From Thermoflexales bacterium (GTDB lineage Bacteria > Chloroflexota > Anaerolineae > Fen-1058): a stretch of 6,912 nt of DNA. Where the stretch lies: NCBI GenBank assembly GCA_030834835.1, contig JAUQXD010000516.1, positions 1-6,912 on the forward strand, written 5' to 3'. A program made the position numbers and the translations under genes. This document shows, piece after piece, positions 1 to 5,677 of this stretch. A model generated the notes under the pieces. It did no database searches. It saw only the letters and a program-made list of their open reading frames with translations, and was not told where the DNA came from. Each line of letters opens with the position of its first letter. Position 1 is the first letter of the stretch.

Positions 1-222
1 GTTCTGTCTGAATGCCGGCCTTAGACCGGCATCAGACCAATCTCGTGTCACCGCGCGCAGCAGAAGGCCGACGAGTAAGGGAGCCGTCCCCCAGATGATG
101 AAGCCGAGGCCGGGTGAACTTGGACTGCCTCCCAACATCGGACCAACAAACGCTAACACCATGACTAAAGACGAAAACATCGCGATGTAACCAATTGTTT
201 TCTTCCGCTCAGCAGGCTGCAT
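1..222 (-). CDS. N-terminal part of a membrane protein, probably a CPBP-family intramembrane protease (runs off left edge)
   Basis: Reading leftward from the ATG at 222 there are 74 codons with no stop before the window edge, so the gene is 3'-partial. A Shine-Dalgarno AGGAG (231-235) lies 8 bases before the ATG, which fixes the start. The visible protein has a short basic N-terminus (AERKK), a first hydrophobic segment at residues 10-30, a Gly/Ser/Pro linker, and a second hydrophobic segment at about 39-58. A basic stretch ending in DWSDAGLRP follows. This two-helix start with a GLRP-type motif after the second helix recalls CPBP (Abi) membrane proteases, which process prenylated or bacteriocin-related substrates. 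The catalytic EExxxR and HxxxH motifs would lie outside the window, so the family call is an inference. It is transcribed divergently from the TetR gene, so that repressor may control it. Confidence 0.55.
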   Translation of the reverse strand, partial: MQPAERKKTIGYIAMFSSLVMVLAFVGPMLGGSPSSPGLGFIIWGTAPLLVGLLLRAVTRDWSDAGLRPAFRQN

Positions 223-238
223 TGGTGTGCTCCTGTGG

Positions 239-267
239 TTGACAGGCTGATCGAATTGAGACATACT
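239..267 (+). promoter_or_regulatory. sigma-70-type promoter for the TetR gene
   Basis: A perfect -35 box TTGACA (239-244) is followed after exactly 17 bases by CATACT (262-267), a 4/6 match to the -10 consensus. Transcription would start near 274, giving a leader of about 80 bases before the ATG at 353. The spacing and perfect -35 make this the best promoter in the divergent intergenic region. No equally good promoter was found for the leftward gene. Confidence 0.6.
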
Positions 268-271
268 GTCT
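259..271. promoter_or_regulatory. candidate operator: palindrome over the tetR -10 box
   Basis: AGACA-TAC-TGTCT is a perfect 5-bp inverted repeat with a 3-bp centre, and it overlaps the -10 hexamer at 262-267. A related half-site TATTGTCT lies at 283-290, offset by 19 bases from TACTGTCT (264-271). TetR-family proteins usually bind short palindromes in the intergenic region of divergent genes, so this is a natural autoregulatory site. The function is inferred from position. Confidence 0.35.
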
Positions 272-352
272 TGCCTGGGTCGTATTGTCTGATTTCTAGT
301 CTAAGCGTGAGAATCGAGAAAAACAAGGTTCAATCGAGGAGATTTGTCTCAA

Positions 353-961
353 ATGAAACACGGCGCGATAGATGTCTCACCGGCAAAGGGCTTACGCGTG
401 CGTCGAACGCAAAAATTGTTGCGGGACGCCTTAATTGAGTTGATTGAGGAGCGCGGCTTCGACGCACTCACGGTGGGCGAGATAACCGGGCGGGCGATGG
501 TCAGCCGGGCGGCGTTCTATCGCAATTATCAGGATAAATACGATTTGGTTGAGCAGATTTTCGCGGAGGTTATGCAGGCTTTGCTGAATGCGGTCTCAGA
601 ACCAGTGACCGAACATCCGCCACAAATCTGGGTGAAGTTCTTTGAGCACATCCTGGAATACGAACGGCTCTATCGCGCCCTGCTTGGCCGGAAAGGCAGT
701 TCCTGGTTTGCGCTGAAGATGCGCGCGTCTCTGGTTGAATTGGTCAAACAGTACGAGCGCCTGCCCCTGTGGCGGCCCGCAGCTGATCGCCCCCTCTACC
801 CGGCCACGGATGAATTTGTACCCGCGCTGGTAGCAGCCATGTTGGTGGAGGCGGTCACCTGGTGGCTTGAGCAAAGCCGCCCCTACACTCCGCAGGAGAT
901 GGCTAAGCGCTGTGCCTCGCTGGGCTCTGCCATCTTCAAGGAGACGAGCACCTGGCAATAA
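353..961 (+). CDS. TetR/AcrR-family transcriptional regulator
   Basis: The product is a 202-residue DNA-binding repressor, the usual size for the family. The N-terminal helical domain holds the typical pattern RVRRTQKLLRDALIELIEERG (residues 15-35), then the helix-turn-helix TVGEITGRAMVSRAAFYRNY (40-59) and DKYDLVEQIF leading to the linker helix. The C-terminal part (about 75-200) is a helical ligand-binding/dimerisation domain; its ligand cannot be read from sequence. I chose ATG 353 because GAGGAG (336-341) sits 11 bases upstream. An in-frame TTG at 344 is only 2 bases from that Shine-Dalgarno and would add three residues (MSQ). The gene has its own promoter and terminator, and its divergent neighbour (CPBP-like membrane protein) is the most likely target besides itself. 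Confidence 0.9.
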   Translation: MKHGAIDVSPAKGLRVRRTQKLLRDALIELIEERGFDALTVGEITGRAMVSRAAFYRNYQDKYDLVEQIFAEVMQALLNAVSEPVTEHPPQIWVKFFEHILEYERLYRALLGRKGSSWFALKMRASLVELVKQYERLPLWRPAADRPLYPATDEFVPALVAAMLVEAVTWWLEQSRPYTPQEMAKRCASLGSAIFKETSTWQ

Positions 962-975
962 GGGTCTTCACGTTT

Positions 976-1017
976 GCTGGCAAAACTTGCACCAGACTGG
1001 TGGGTGTCAGCAGTTTT
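976..1017 (+). terminator. intrinsic terminator after the TetR gene
   Basis: Starting 14 bases past the TetR stop codon, GCTGGCA (976-982) can pair with TGTCAGC (1005-1011), 7 bp including one G-U pair. Inside lies a second perfect stem CACCA-GAC-TGGTG (990-1002). AGTTTTAA follows. The stem is moderate and the T-run short, so termination strength is uncertain. On the opposite strand there is no T-run, so it serves the rightward gene. Confidence 0.45.
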
Positions 1018-1046
1018 AACCGGCGGAACACTCGCTGTATCGCCTG

Positions 1047-1084
1047 ATCGGGCAGAGCTCGCAGGATTTCAAATCTAGCCCGAT
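1047..1084. repeat. nested inverted repeat between the TetR gene and the hsdS remnant
   Basis: ATCGGGC (1047-1053) and GCCCGAT (1078-1084) are perfect 7-bp inverted arms. Between them lies a second perfect palindrome GATTT-C-AAATC (1065-1075). It begins 17 bases beyond the hsdS stop codon on the minus strand, so it could form an RNA hairpin at the end of that transcript, but no T-run follows. The remainder of 1018-1100 shows nothing else I can name. Confidence 0.3.
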
Positions 1085-1100
1085 GTAGCAGTGGTGAGGT

Positions 1101-1334
1101 CTACAACTTCCCCCGAAACGCCCGATCCAGCACCGCCGGCATGAGCGCGTCGAGTTCCCGTTGCGTTTCGAGTTGCGCCGCGCGGATGGCATCAGCTTTG
1201 GCTTCCAGGCTGTCGAGGTAGGCAGCGATGCGTCGTTGTTCATCAAGCGATGGCAGCGGCACCGGCACCGTGCGCAGATCGGCGAGGCTGAGTTCCGTAA
1301 GACGAAAGCCGACTTTTTCTTCTTGCCACTTGCC
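1101..1334 (-). pseudogene. hsdS: C-terminal remnant of a type I restriction-modification specificity subunit (HsdS)
   Basis: The last about 77 codons before the TAG at 1101-1103 encode RLTELSLADLRTVPVPLP, then SLDEQRRIAAYLDSLEAKADAIRA (split here across its conserved core LPSLDEQRRIAAYLDSL) and LMPAVLDRAFRGKL. These are the hallmarks of the C-terminal conserved helix and tail of HsdS, the subunit that sets DNA target recognition in type I enzymes (family knowledge). The two target-recognition domains are absent. The same frame stays open upstream to an ATG at 1694, but that extension has no HsdS character and crosses other features, so I treat it as chance. No start or ribosome site belongs to the remnant. 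It almost certainly cannot work as a specificity subunit. Confidence 0.8.
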
Positions 1335-1356
1335 GCCTTGTTCGCGGCTCTGCAAT

Positions 1357-1422
1357 AATGCCCCAATCCGCTTCACGCAGTAAACGATCGATGATGATCC
1401 GGGCGTCAGTTTCGTTAGCCAT
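1357..1422 (-). pseudogene. hsdR: N-terminal remnant of a type I restriction endonuclease subunit (HsdR)
   Basis: From the ATG at 1422, the first codons read MANETDARIIIDRLLREADW. This resembles the common HsdR/DEAD-box restriction helicase start (ARxxIDxLLxxAGW). The homology stops after about residue 22, where the nuclease core should begin. The frame continues without recognisable content to a TGA at 1243-1245, overlapping the hsdS remnant in a different frame. A good promoter lies just upstream (1458-1486), while the ribosome site is weak (AACGAG). I read this as the 5' end of an hsdR-hsdM-hsdS operon whose middle was deleted. The identification rests on about 20 residues. Confidence 0.5.
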
Positions 1423-1457
1423 GACACGCTCGTTAAGACCAGCAAAGGATGCGGGTA

Positions 1458-1486
1458 AGTGTAGCTGTAGACGGAGTAAGTGTCAA
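1458..1486 (-). promoter_or_regulatory. promoter of the broken hsd locus
   Basis: On the minus strand a perfect TTGACA (1481-1486) is followed after 17 bases by TACACT (1458-1463; 4/6). The start would be near 1450, about 28 bases before the hsdR-like ATG at 1422. The same TACACT -10 hexamer and 17-base spacing occur in the promoter of the NTPase operon. Confidence 0.5.
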
Positions 1487-1576
1487 ATCCATATGGGCGA
1501 TAAAGCGTTGCATTTGTGTGCGAGGCATACCGCTTCATCCAACAGAAGATTGACATCATTTGAGACGAGCACGGGG

Positions 1577-1585
1577 AGTATAGCA
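1577..1585 (-). promoter_or_regulatory. possible extended -10 element
   Basis: The minus strand carries TGCTATACT, an extended -10 with a 5/6 hexamer. No convincing -35 box precedes it. A 29-codon frame from a GTG at 1572 to the TGA at 1483-1485 follows, but it lacks a ribosome site and I do not recognise it. This promoter may be silent or may drive RNA across the hsd scar. Confidence 0.25.
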
Positions 1586-1600
1586 CACCGCCGTGAGTGC

Positions 1601-1646
1601 AGAGAAATGAAACGCGCTCGACCGCGTTGGAGCCTGATCGAGCGCG
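1601..1646 (-). terminator. intrinsic terminator of the NTPase / membrane-protein operon
   Basis: On the minus strand, 40 bases after the membrane-protein stop, CGCGCTCGA (1638-1646) and TCGAGCGCG (1613-1621) form perfect 9-bp arms around a 16-base loop. TTTCATTTCTCT (1601-1612) follows. A GC-rich stem followed by a T-rich tract is the classic intrinsic terminator form, here with an interrupted T-run. It would separate the operon from the hsd scar downstream. Apart from this hairpin, the promoter at 1458-1486 and the element at 1577-1585, I see nothing functional in 1423-1686. Confidence 0.6.
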
Positions 1647-1686
1647 ACATTGTCCCCACAGTTGATTGGGATTGCCGGACTGATGG

Positions 1687-2769
1687 TCAAACAAGCATGC
1701 GATTTTCCAACGAGGTCGGTGCAGATACGTAGCTCATCAGCAGACCGACGATGCCCGTCATGACGATGCTGCCAGCCCAGAGATGGATTGACCATGAAAG
1801 GCTAACTGTCACGCCGCCGCTGAGAAAATACAATCCGGTTACGATCAGCGGCATGGCAAAGGCAAACACACGCAGCGTGTTCACACGTTGGGCGGAGGAA
1901 CGCAGGCGATGATACAGGAGGTCGATGATGATGCCTGATAGAACTCGTGCCGCCACCAGAACGATCGGGTAGGGGCCTTCGCCGCCGGGCAACAGACAGC
2001 CCATAGCCACCGCGTTGATCGCAAAGATCAGGCTCAGCGCGCCGGGAGCCAATGTCCAGCGTCGCATCAGCGTCAGGATCAAGCCCGTGTAAATGACCGT
2101 GTCCAACAACAGGCTGAGCAGACCCTGTTCCTCAGATTGAAAGGACGCGCGGCCAATACCCATCGCCCACAAGTTTGCCAGCGGATGCGCAATCTGAGTA
2201 AAGAAGGTCAACATCGACAGCAGAAATGTGGCCGATAGAATCGCCGGCAATTGATCGATTAAGCGCCGGGCCGGGTCATTGATGCGCTGCCAGGCGGCAC
2301 GCAGCGGACCGCTTACGATGAGCGCGCCTGTCATCGCCAATAGCAAATGCGTCGGGCTAAAAAGCGCCTCGACGTTTTGCTCGATCCCGAACAGGGTATG
2401 CCAGATCAAATCGCCCACGCCGCCGATGGCAAAGAGCAGGCAGCCGATGAGCGACACGCCGTAGCCAGGCGGCAAGGCATTGCGCCATGCACAGCCGCGC
2501 AGTACGTTGCGACTGAAAGTATTGAACAGATACGCAGTCGCCGCTAAATGCCCTGAATATAAGACCGCGTGCCACGGCGTGAAGAACGATTCATCGGCTC
2601 GCCCATGCGTGTGCGCCCAACCATCGAGAAAGATTCCCATCATGAACCACGCTGCCAAAGCGGTGACACGCCAGTCGAAGCGGCGAAGATTCAGTGCTGA
2701 AGTGGCTGACCCATTTGCTACGGCTGTGGGATCAGGTTGATGCGTGGTCACATCAGCGGGCATCGCCAT
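1687..2769 (-). CDS. polytopic, histidine-rich membrane protein of unknown function
   Basis: The product is 360 residues with about 9-10 hydrophobic segments, roughly at 34-50, 64-82, 104-122, 136-156, 173-193, 215-237, 240-260, 266-288, 300-316 and 326-347, so it is an inner-membrane protein. A polar tail of about 28 residues precedes the first helix. Histidines sit in or next to the helices in distinctive motifs: GWAHTHG (50-56), PWHAVLYSGH (65-74), DLIWHTLFGIE (120-130), SPTHLLL (138-144) and WSIHLW (326-331). Such a pattern could bind metal or haem; that is inference. I recall similar unnamed proteins in Chloroflexota and Actinomycetota but cannot name a function. The ATG at 2769 is chosen because GAGGG (2777-2781) lies 7 bases upstream; the ATG at 2763 is the alternative. 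It follows the NTPase gene by 37 bases and is probably co-transcribed, with the terminator at 1601-1646 behind it. Confidence 0.8.
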   Translation of the reverse strand: MAMPADVTTHQPDPTAVANGSATSALNLRRFDWRVTALAAWFMMGIFLDGWAHTHGRADESFFTPWHAVLYSGHLAATAYLFNTFSRNVLRGCAWRNALPPGYGVSLIGCLLFAIGGVGDLIWHTLFGIEQNVEALFSPTHLLLAMTGALIVSGPLRAAWQRINDPARRLIDQLPAILSATFLLSMLTFFTQIAHPLANLWAMGIGRASFQSEEQGLLSLLLDTVIYTGLILTLMRRWTLAPGALSLIFAINAVAMGCLLPGGEGPYPIVLVAARVLSGIIIDLLYHRLRSSAQRVNTLRVFAFAMPLIVTGLYFLSGGVTVSLSWSIHLWAGSIVMTGIVGLLMSYVSAPTSLENRMLV

Positions 2770-2806
2770 GTGGATTCCCTCGTGATCAGCCGGGCCTAAA
2801 CCAAGC

Positions 2807-5365
2807 CTAATCGATGATTCGCCATTCGGTGGCATCCAGCGACACGAGTTGCTTATACAATCGCTTGTCCACGGCCAGTAGCAATTCGAGCACCAGCGGC
2901 GTGTATTCATTGCTAGCATTCCAGAGCCGCAAGATGAAATCGTCTTTCGCCAGAACGCTCTTCGCGAGGCGGTTAATCGTCGCGTCTTGATGCGGATCGC
3001 GCGCCAGTAGCGCGAGCATTTCCAGGGCCGATCGGCGGCGGGAATTCCAGGGCGTAGCGAGTCTGGCCTCAAACTCCACGATCTTCGATAGGGATGATCG
3101 CCGCAGCCAGGCCGCACTTCGCAACAGCAACTCAGGTGGCAGCCCCCGCGCCAAAGAACCAACCAGCCCCTTCTGCACAGCGCGATCATCCAGCCAGCCT
3201 GATTCATCGCCATCAGGGCGAGAAATGTTAAGCCGATCGAGTAGCCCGGCTAGATCGTAGGCGTAACGCTCCAACTCTTTTGCTGGGACAAGCGGTTCGG
3301 GTGGCGTCAACGTGATGGTTCGAATCGTGCCCAGGCGATATGCGCGCTGCGATACTGCATGGTGAATGGCATAGGAATCCACGCGCTCCAATTCTTTAAG
3401 CCAGCGCACGGCATCAGTGGTGAACTCCTGAGCGATGTGCGAGGTAGCACGGCTGAACTCGGCGGCGACATCGGCTGCGTCGAGAAAAGACAACGTCGTG
3501 AAGTTCGCCAGGCTCTGCCGCAGCGCATTGAGAAACACCGCCTGTCGATCCGCATCGCGGCGCGCAATCAGGGTGGCGGTCCAGATCATGAGTTGACGAT
3601 GTTGTGGTCGAAGGGATACCCAGCCCTTTTGATCGGCTGCGAACTCAGCGGCTAAAGCCAATGCTATTTGTGGATTGACGATTTGCCAACGCTCGCCGGC
3701 GTCGATGAGCAGGCCCGATCGGACGCAAAAGCCCATCAGCAACCAGCCCAGTTTTTCTTCTTCCATCTGAAGCGGCAGCGTCCAAAAAGCGCGGCGCACA
3801 TTCTCGCGCACCAGATCCGTCGTCGGTTCGGGACGCGGCGCGATCTCGAATTGGATCGCGGCCAGATACCGCAACAGCCGCCGCGCCTGATCGATTTCAG
3901 CAACGACTTGCCCTGATGAACGCGTGGCCTTCAAGACCCGATCGAGCCAGGCGCCTATTAAGACAACACTCGGAACCTCGACACTCGTGTGAGCCAGCTG
4001 CGCTGCGAGCAACGCTAAGGCGGGTGTCAGATCGAGGTGGCTGCGGCGCGCGTCCGCCAGGACTTTTTCCGCAGAGTCGGTTGTTGTGCCTGTGGCCTTC
4101 AACAGTCCAATCAGCGACCGCTCAGACAACGTCAGCATCGAGATGACCATGATCGCCGTCCGATCGATCATCAAGCGTGGGTTGCGTTCCGCCACGATCA
4201 AATTTGGGATGCTGCTCAACCGCTGACTCACGATCGGCCACTCGGCTTCCAGCAGGTCATCGCATTGATCAGCCAGGATCACCAGCCGATCGCTGCGAGC
4301 GGCTTCGCCGGTAGCCACTGCAAAGTCCTCACGTTCCGCCTCACTGAGATACGACTGACCAAACAAGCCCTGCGTCGCGAAGAACTTCACGACGTCCATG
4401 TTCGCCGCGTGCGGCGCATATTGCGCGATCGAGACATACAGTGGCACCCAACCTGCCTGCTTGAGGCTGACCGCCAGGGCGTGCATCAATTCAGTCTTGC
4501 CGCCGCCGATCTCACCCTGAATGATCGCGCGGCGGTTGAATTCGGCCAGGCCAATGATCGGTAGCCACTCGTCGGGGATGTAGATCGGTGTCGGCGGCAG
4601 AACATGATCGAGATATGCGTCCAGACGTGCTGAAGGATCGATCGGGGGCGTCTCTTCGGTAACTTCAACAATCGACGTAGCTGGATTCGTCACAGGTGGT
4701 TCGATAACGACCACATCAGGCGTTGCGGTGGACGCGGTTTCAGTTGGAGTGGGTGTTGGCGTTGCCACAGCGGCAGACTCATCACCCAGCCCATTCAGAA
4801 ATTCGGCAAACTTTTGGATAGCGACCTTTTGCCGCGAAGCGACGGTGGTTGGCGCGATCACCTCCGCGGCGCTTTGCTTGTCGGGTCTCAGCGGCTCGCG
4901 ACAAATGGCTGCCCAGAACTCGTTGTGGCGGACGTCAAGCAACTCGGGTGACTTGGCGGCATGGCCGTTGGCGATGATCTCGGCGATTCGTTCGGGGCTC
5001 CCCAGCACGGTCCCGATTTGAGGCTGCCCCTCCGGCAGGATTTGCTTCATCCGAAACGGATAGAAGTACCCGGCCTCCAGCACCAGAAACCGATCCCACT
5101 GGCGCTTGAGTTTGGCCGTCATTTCGCCTGGATAGAAATGCTCGCGCCACAGATCAGCCAGGATTAACCCCAGCCGCCGGCCCGGGGTTAACCCCTCGTA
5201 AGCGGGATGTCGTTTCAGGAATTGTTGGACGAAGAGCGCGTCAATCAAGGGCTGAGTGTCCAGTTTGGACGGTGTTCGCAGGCCCTCGATGGCATCCTTG
5301 AGGATTTCGTAGTCGATCATAGGCTGAATAGGCTGGTTCGTAGAGTTCTCGTCGGTTTCTTGCAC
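2807..5365 (-). CDS. STAND/NACHT-like P-loop NTPase with an unrecognised N-terminal domain
   Basis: The product is 852 residues with no signal peptide or membrane helices seen, so it is probably cytoplasmic. Residues about 17-160 form a compact domain I do not recognise (TPGRRLGLILADLWREHF, then LEAGYFYPFRMKQILPEG). A flexible Thr/Pro-rich linker covers about 196-245. The ATPase follows: Walker A GEIGGGKT (284-291), Walker B LVILADQCDD (361-370), a sensor-like strand NLIVAERNP (388-396) and the LTLSERSLIGLL motif (411-422). A winged-helix-like part at about 500-575 ends in VNPQIALALAAEFAAD, resembling the end of NACHT modules. The C-terminal about 275 residues are helical, possibly a repeat-type sensor. 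STAND ATPases are switch proteins that oligomerise on sensing a trigger, and many act in phage defence or signalling. The start is uncertain: GTG 5365 has AGG directly before it, while ATG 5320 (residue 16) lacks a ribosome site. NACHT versus a related STAND or AAA class cannot be settled by eye. Confidence 0.8.
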   Translation of the reverse strand: MQETDENSTNQPIQPMIDYEILKDAIEGLRTPSKLDTQPLIDALFVQQFLKRHPAYEGLTPGRRLGLILADLWREHFYPGEMTAKLKRQWDRFLVLEAGYFYPFRMKQILPEGQPQIGTVLGSPERIAEIIANGHAAKSPELLDVRHNEFWAAICREPLRPDKQSAAEVIAPTTVASRQKVAIQKFAEFLNGLGDESAAVATPTPTPTETASTATPDVVVIEPPVTNPATSIVEVTEETPPIDPSARLDAYLDHVLPPTPIYIPDEWLPIIGLAEFNRRAIIQGEIGGGKTELMHALAVSLKQAGWVPLYVSIAQYAPHAANMDVVKFFATQGLFGQSYLSEAEREDFAVATGEAARSDRLVILADQCDDLLEAEWPIVSQRLSSIPNLIVAERNPRLMIDRTAIMVISMLTLSERSLIGLLKATGTTTDSAEKVLADARRSHLDLTPALALLAAQLAHTSVEVPSVVLIGAWLDRVLKATRSSGQVVAEIDQARRLLRYLAAIQFEIAPRPEPTTDLVRENVRRAFWTLPLQMEEEKLGWLLMGFCVRSGLLIDAGERWQIVNPQIALALAAEFAADQKGWVSLRPQHRQLMIWTATLIARRDADRQAVFLNALRQSLANFTTLSFLDAADVAAEFSRATSHIAQEFTTDAVRWLKELERVDSYAIHHAVSQRAYRLGTIRTITLTPPEPLVPAKELERYAYDLAGLLDRLNISRPDGDESGWLDDRAVQKGLVGSLARGLPPELLLRSAAWLRRSSLSKIVEFEARLATPWNSRRRSALEMLALLARDPHQDATINRLAKSVLAKDDFILRLWNASNEYTPLVLELLLAVDKRLYKQLVSLDATEWRIID

Positions 5366-5430
5366 CCTGAAGAAGCGGTTCCGTGCTATGTTATTAGCCG
5401 GTGATGGGCGATCGAGCGGGCTTGAAATAG

Positions 5431-5459
5431 AGTGTATCAGAATCGCCGCAGTGGATCAA
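5431..5459 (-). promoter_or_regulatory. promoter of the NTPase operon
   Basis: On the minus strand TTGATC (5454-5459; 4/6) is followed after 17 bases by TACACT (5431-5436), preceded by TGA to give an extended -10 (TGATACACT). Transcription would begin near 5424, leaving a leader of about 60 bases before the GTG at 5365. It lies in the divergent region shared with the integrase module. Confidence 0.5.
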
Positions 5460-5490
5460 GCGTTGAAAAAGCGGCAAAGGAGAATGTATC

Positions 5491-5565
5491 GTGAAGATTC
5501 GCACGGATCATAATCAACGTAGATGGGGCGCATACGCCATGAGGCAAAGCACTACCCATGAATGA
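5491..5565 (+). CDS. possible 24-codon leader ORF upstream of the HTH gene
   Basis: A strong Shine-Dalgarno AAAGGAG (5476-5482) stands 8 bases before a GTG at 5491, which opens a 24-codon frame (VKIRTDHNQRRWGAYAMRQS...) ending in TGA at 5563-5565. The stop overlaps the ATG at 5558 of the next gene by 8 bases, and that next ATG has only a distant GAGG, so the little ORF could deliver ribosomes by translational coupling. The peptide is basic and matches nothing I know. It could equally be the remnant of a gene cut at an integration junction. Confidence 0.3.
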   Translation: MKIRTDHNQRRWGAYAMRQSTTHE

Positions 5566-5677
5566 ACTGCCCGAAGTTGAAACAACCAGTACCTGCAGCC
5601 AGCCCGCAGCAGGCCAGACTCGGCACTCCCTTCGTATATCGCAGATGGCGATCGTACGTGCGCCGGGACTCTTGCCA
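5558..5677 (+). pseudogene. mutM: possible N-terminal fragment of formamidopyrimidine-DNA glycosylase (MutM/Fpg) within the HTH reading frame
   Basis: The frame opens with M-N-ELPEVET. The Fpg family begins M-P-ELPEVET, so seven consecutive residues match at the right distance from the start. The following SQPAAGQTRHSLRISQ and IVRAPG also look like the next Fpg segment (LxPxLxGxxIxxLRI... VRAP). The catalytic Pro2 is replaced by Asn and no further Fpg sequence follows; the helix-turn-helix protein begins at about 5678. The match to ELPEVET is seen directly; homology beyond it is inference and could be chance. Confidence 0.35.

Noticed and set aside
12..32. ATGCCGG / CCGGCAT hairpin near the left edge
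   Set aside because: It falls within the coding frame of the leftward gene (DAGLRPA) and has no T-run, so it is probably incidental.
596..958. A 120-codon minus-strand frame inside the TetR gene
   Set aside because: Antisense shadow of an unmistakable TetR protein; no start signals or recognisable domain.
1335..1694. Open extension of the HsdS frame up to ATG 1694
   Set aside because: It crosses a terminator and a promoter, overlaps the membrane-protein end, lacks HsdS features and has no ribosome site; only the C-terminal about 77 codons are HsdS-like.
2770..3213. An upstream extension of the membrane-protein frame to a start at 3213
   Set aside because: The added 148 residues lie inside the NTPase gene, are rich in Cys/Trp/Arg and low in protein-like character, while a ribosome site and start exist at 2769.
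4037..4564. A 175-codon plus-strand frame inside the NTPase gene
   Set aside because: It is antisense to a clearly coding P-loop domain, is rich in Arg/His/Gln as antisense frames of GC-rich genes are, and has no ribosome site.
5184..5195. Perfect palindrome GGGGTTAACCCC
   Set aside because: It lies within NTPase codons (GLTPG) and a similar GGGGTTAATCC nearby also encodes Gly-Leu-Ile, so codon use explains it; no T-run or promoter context.
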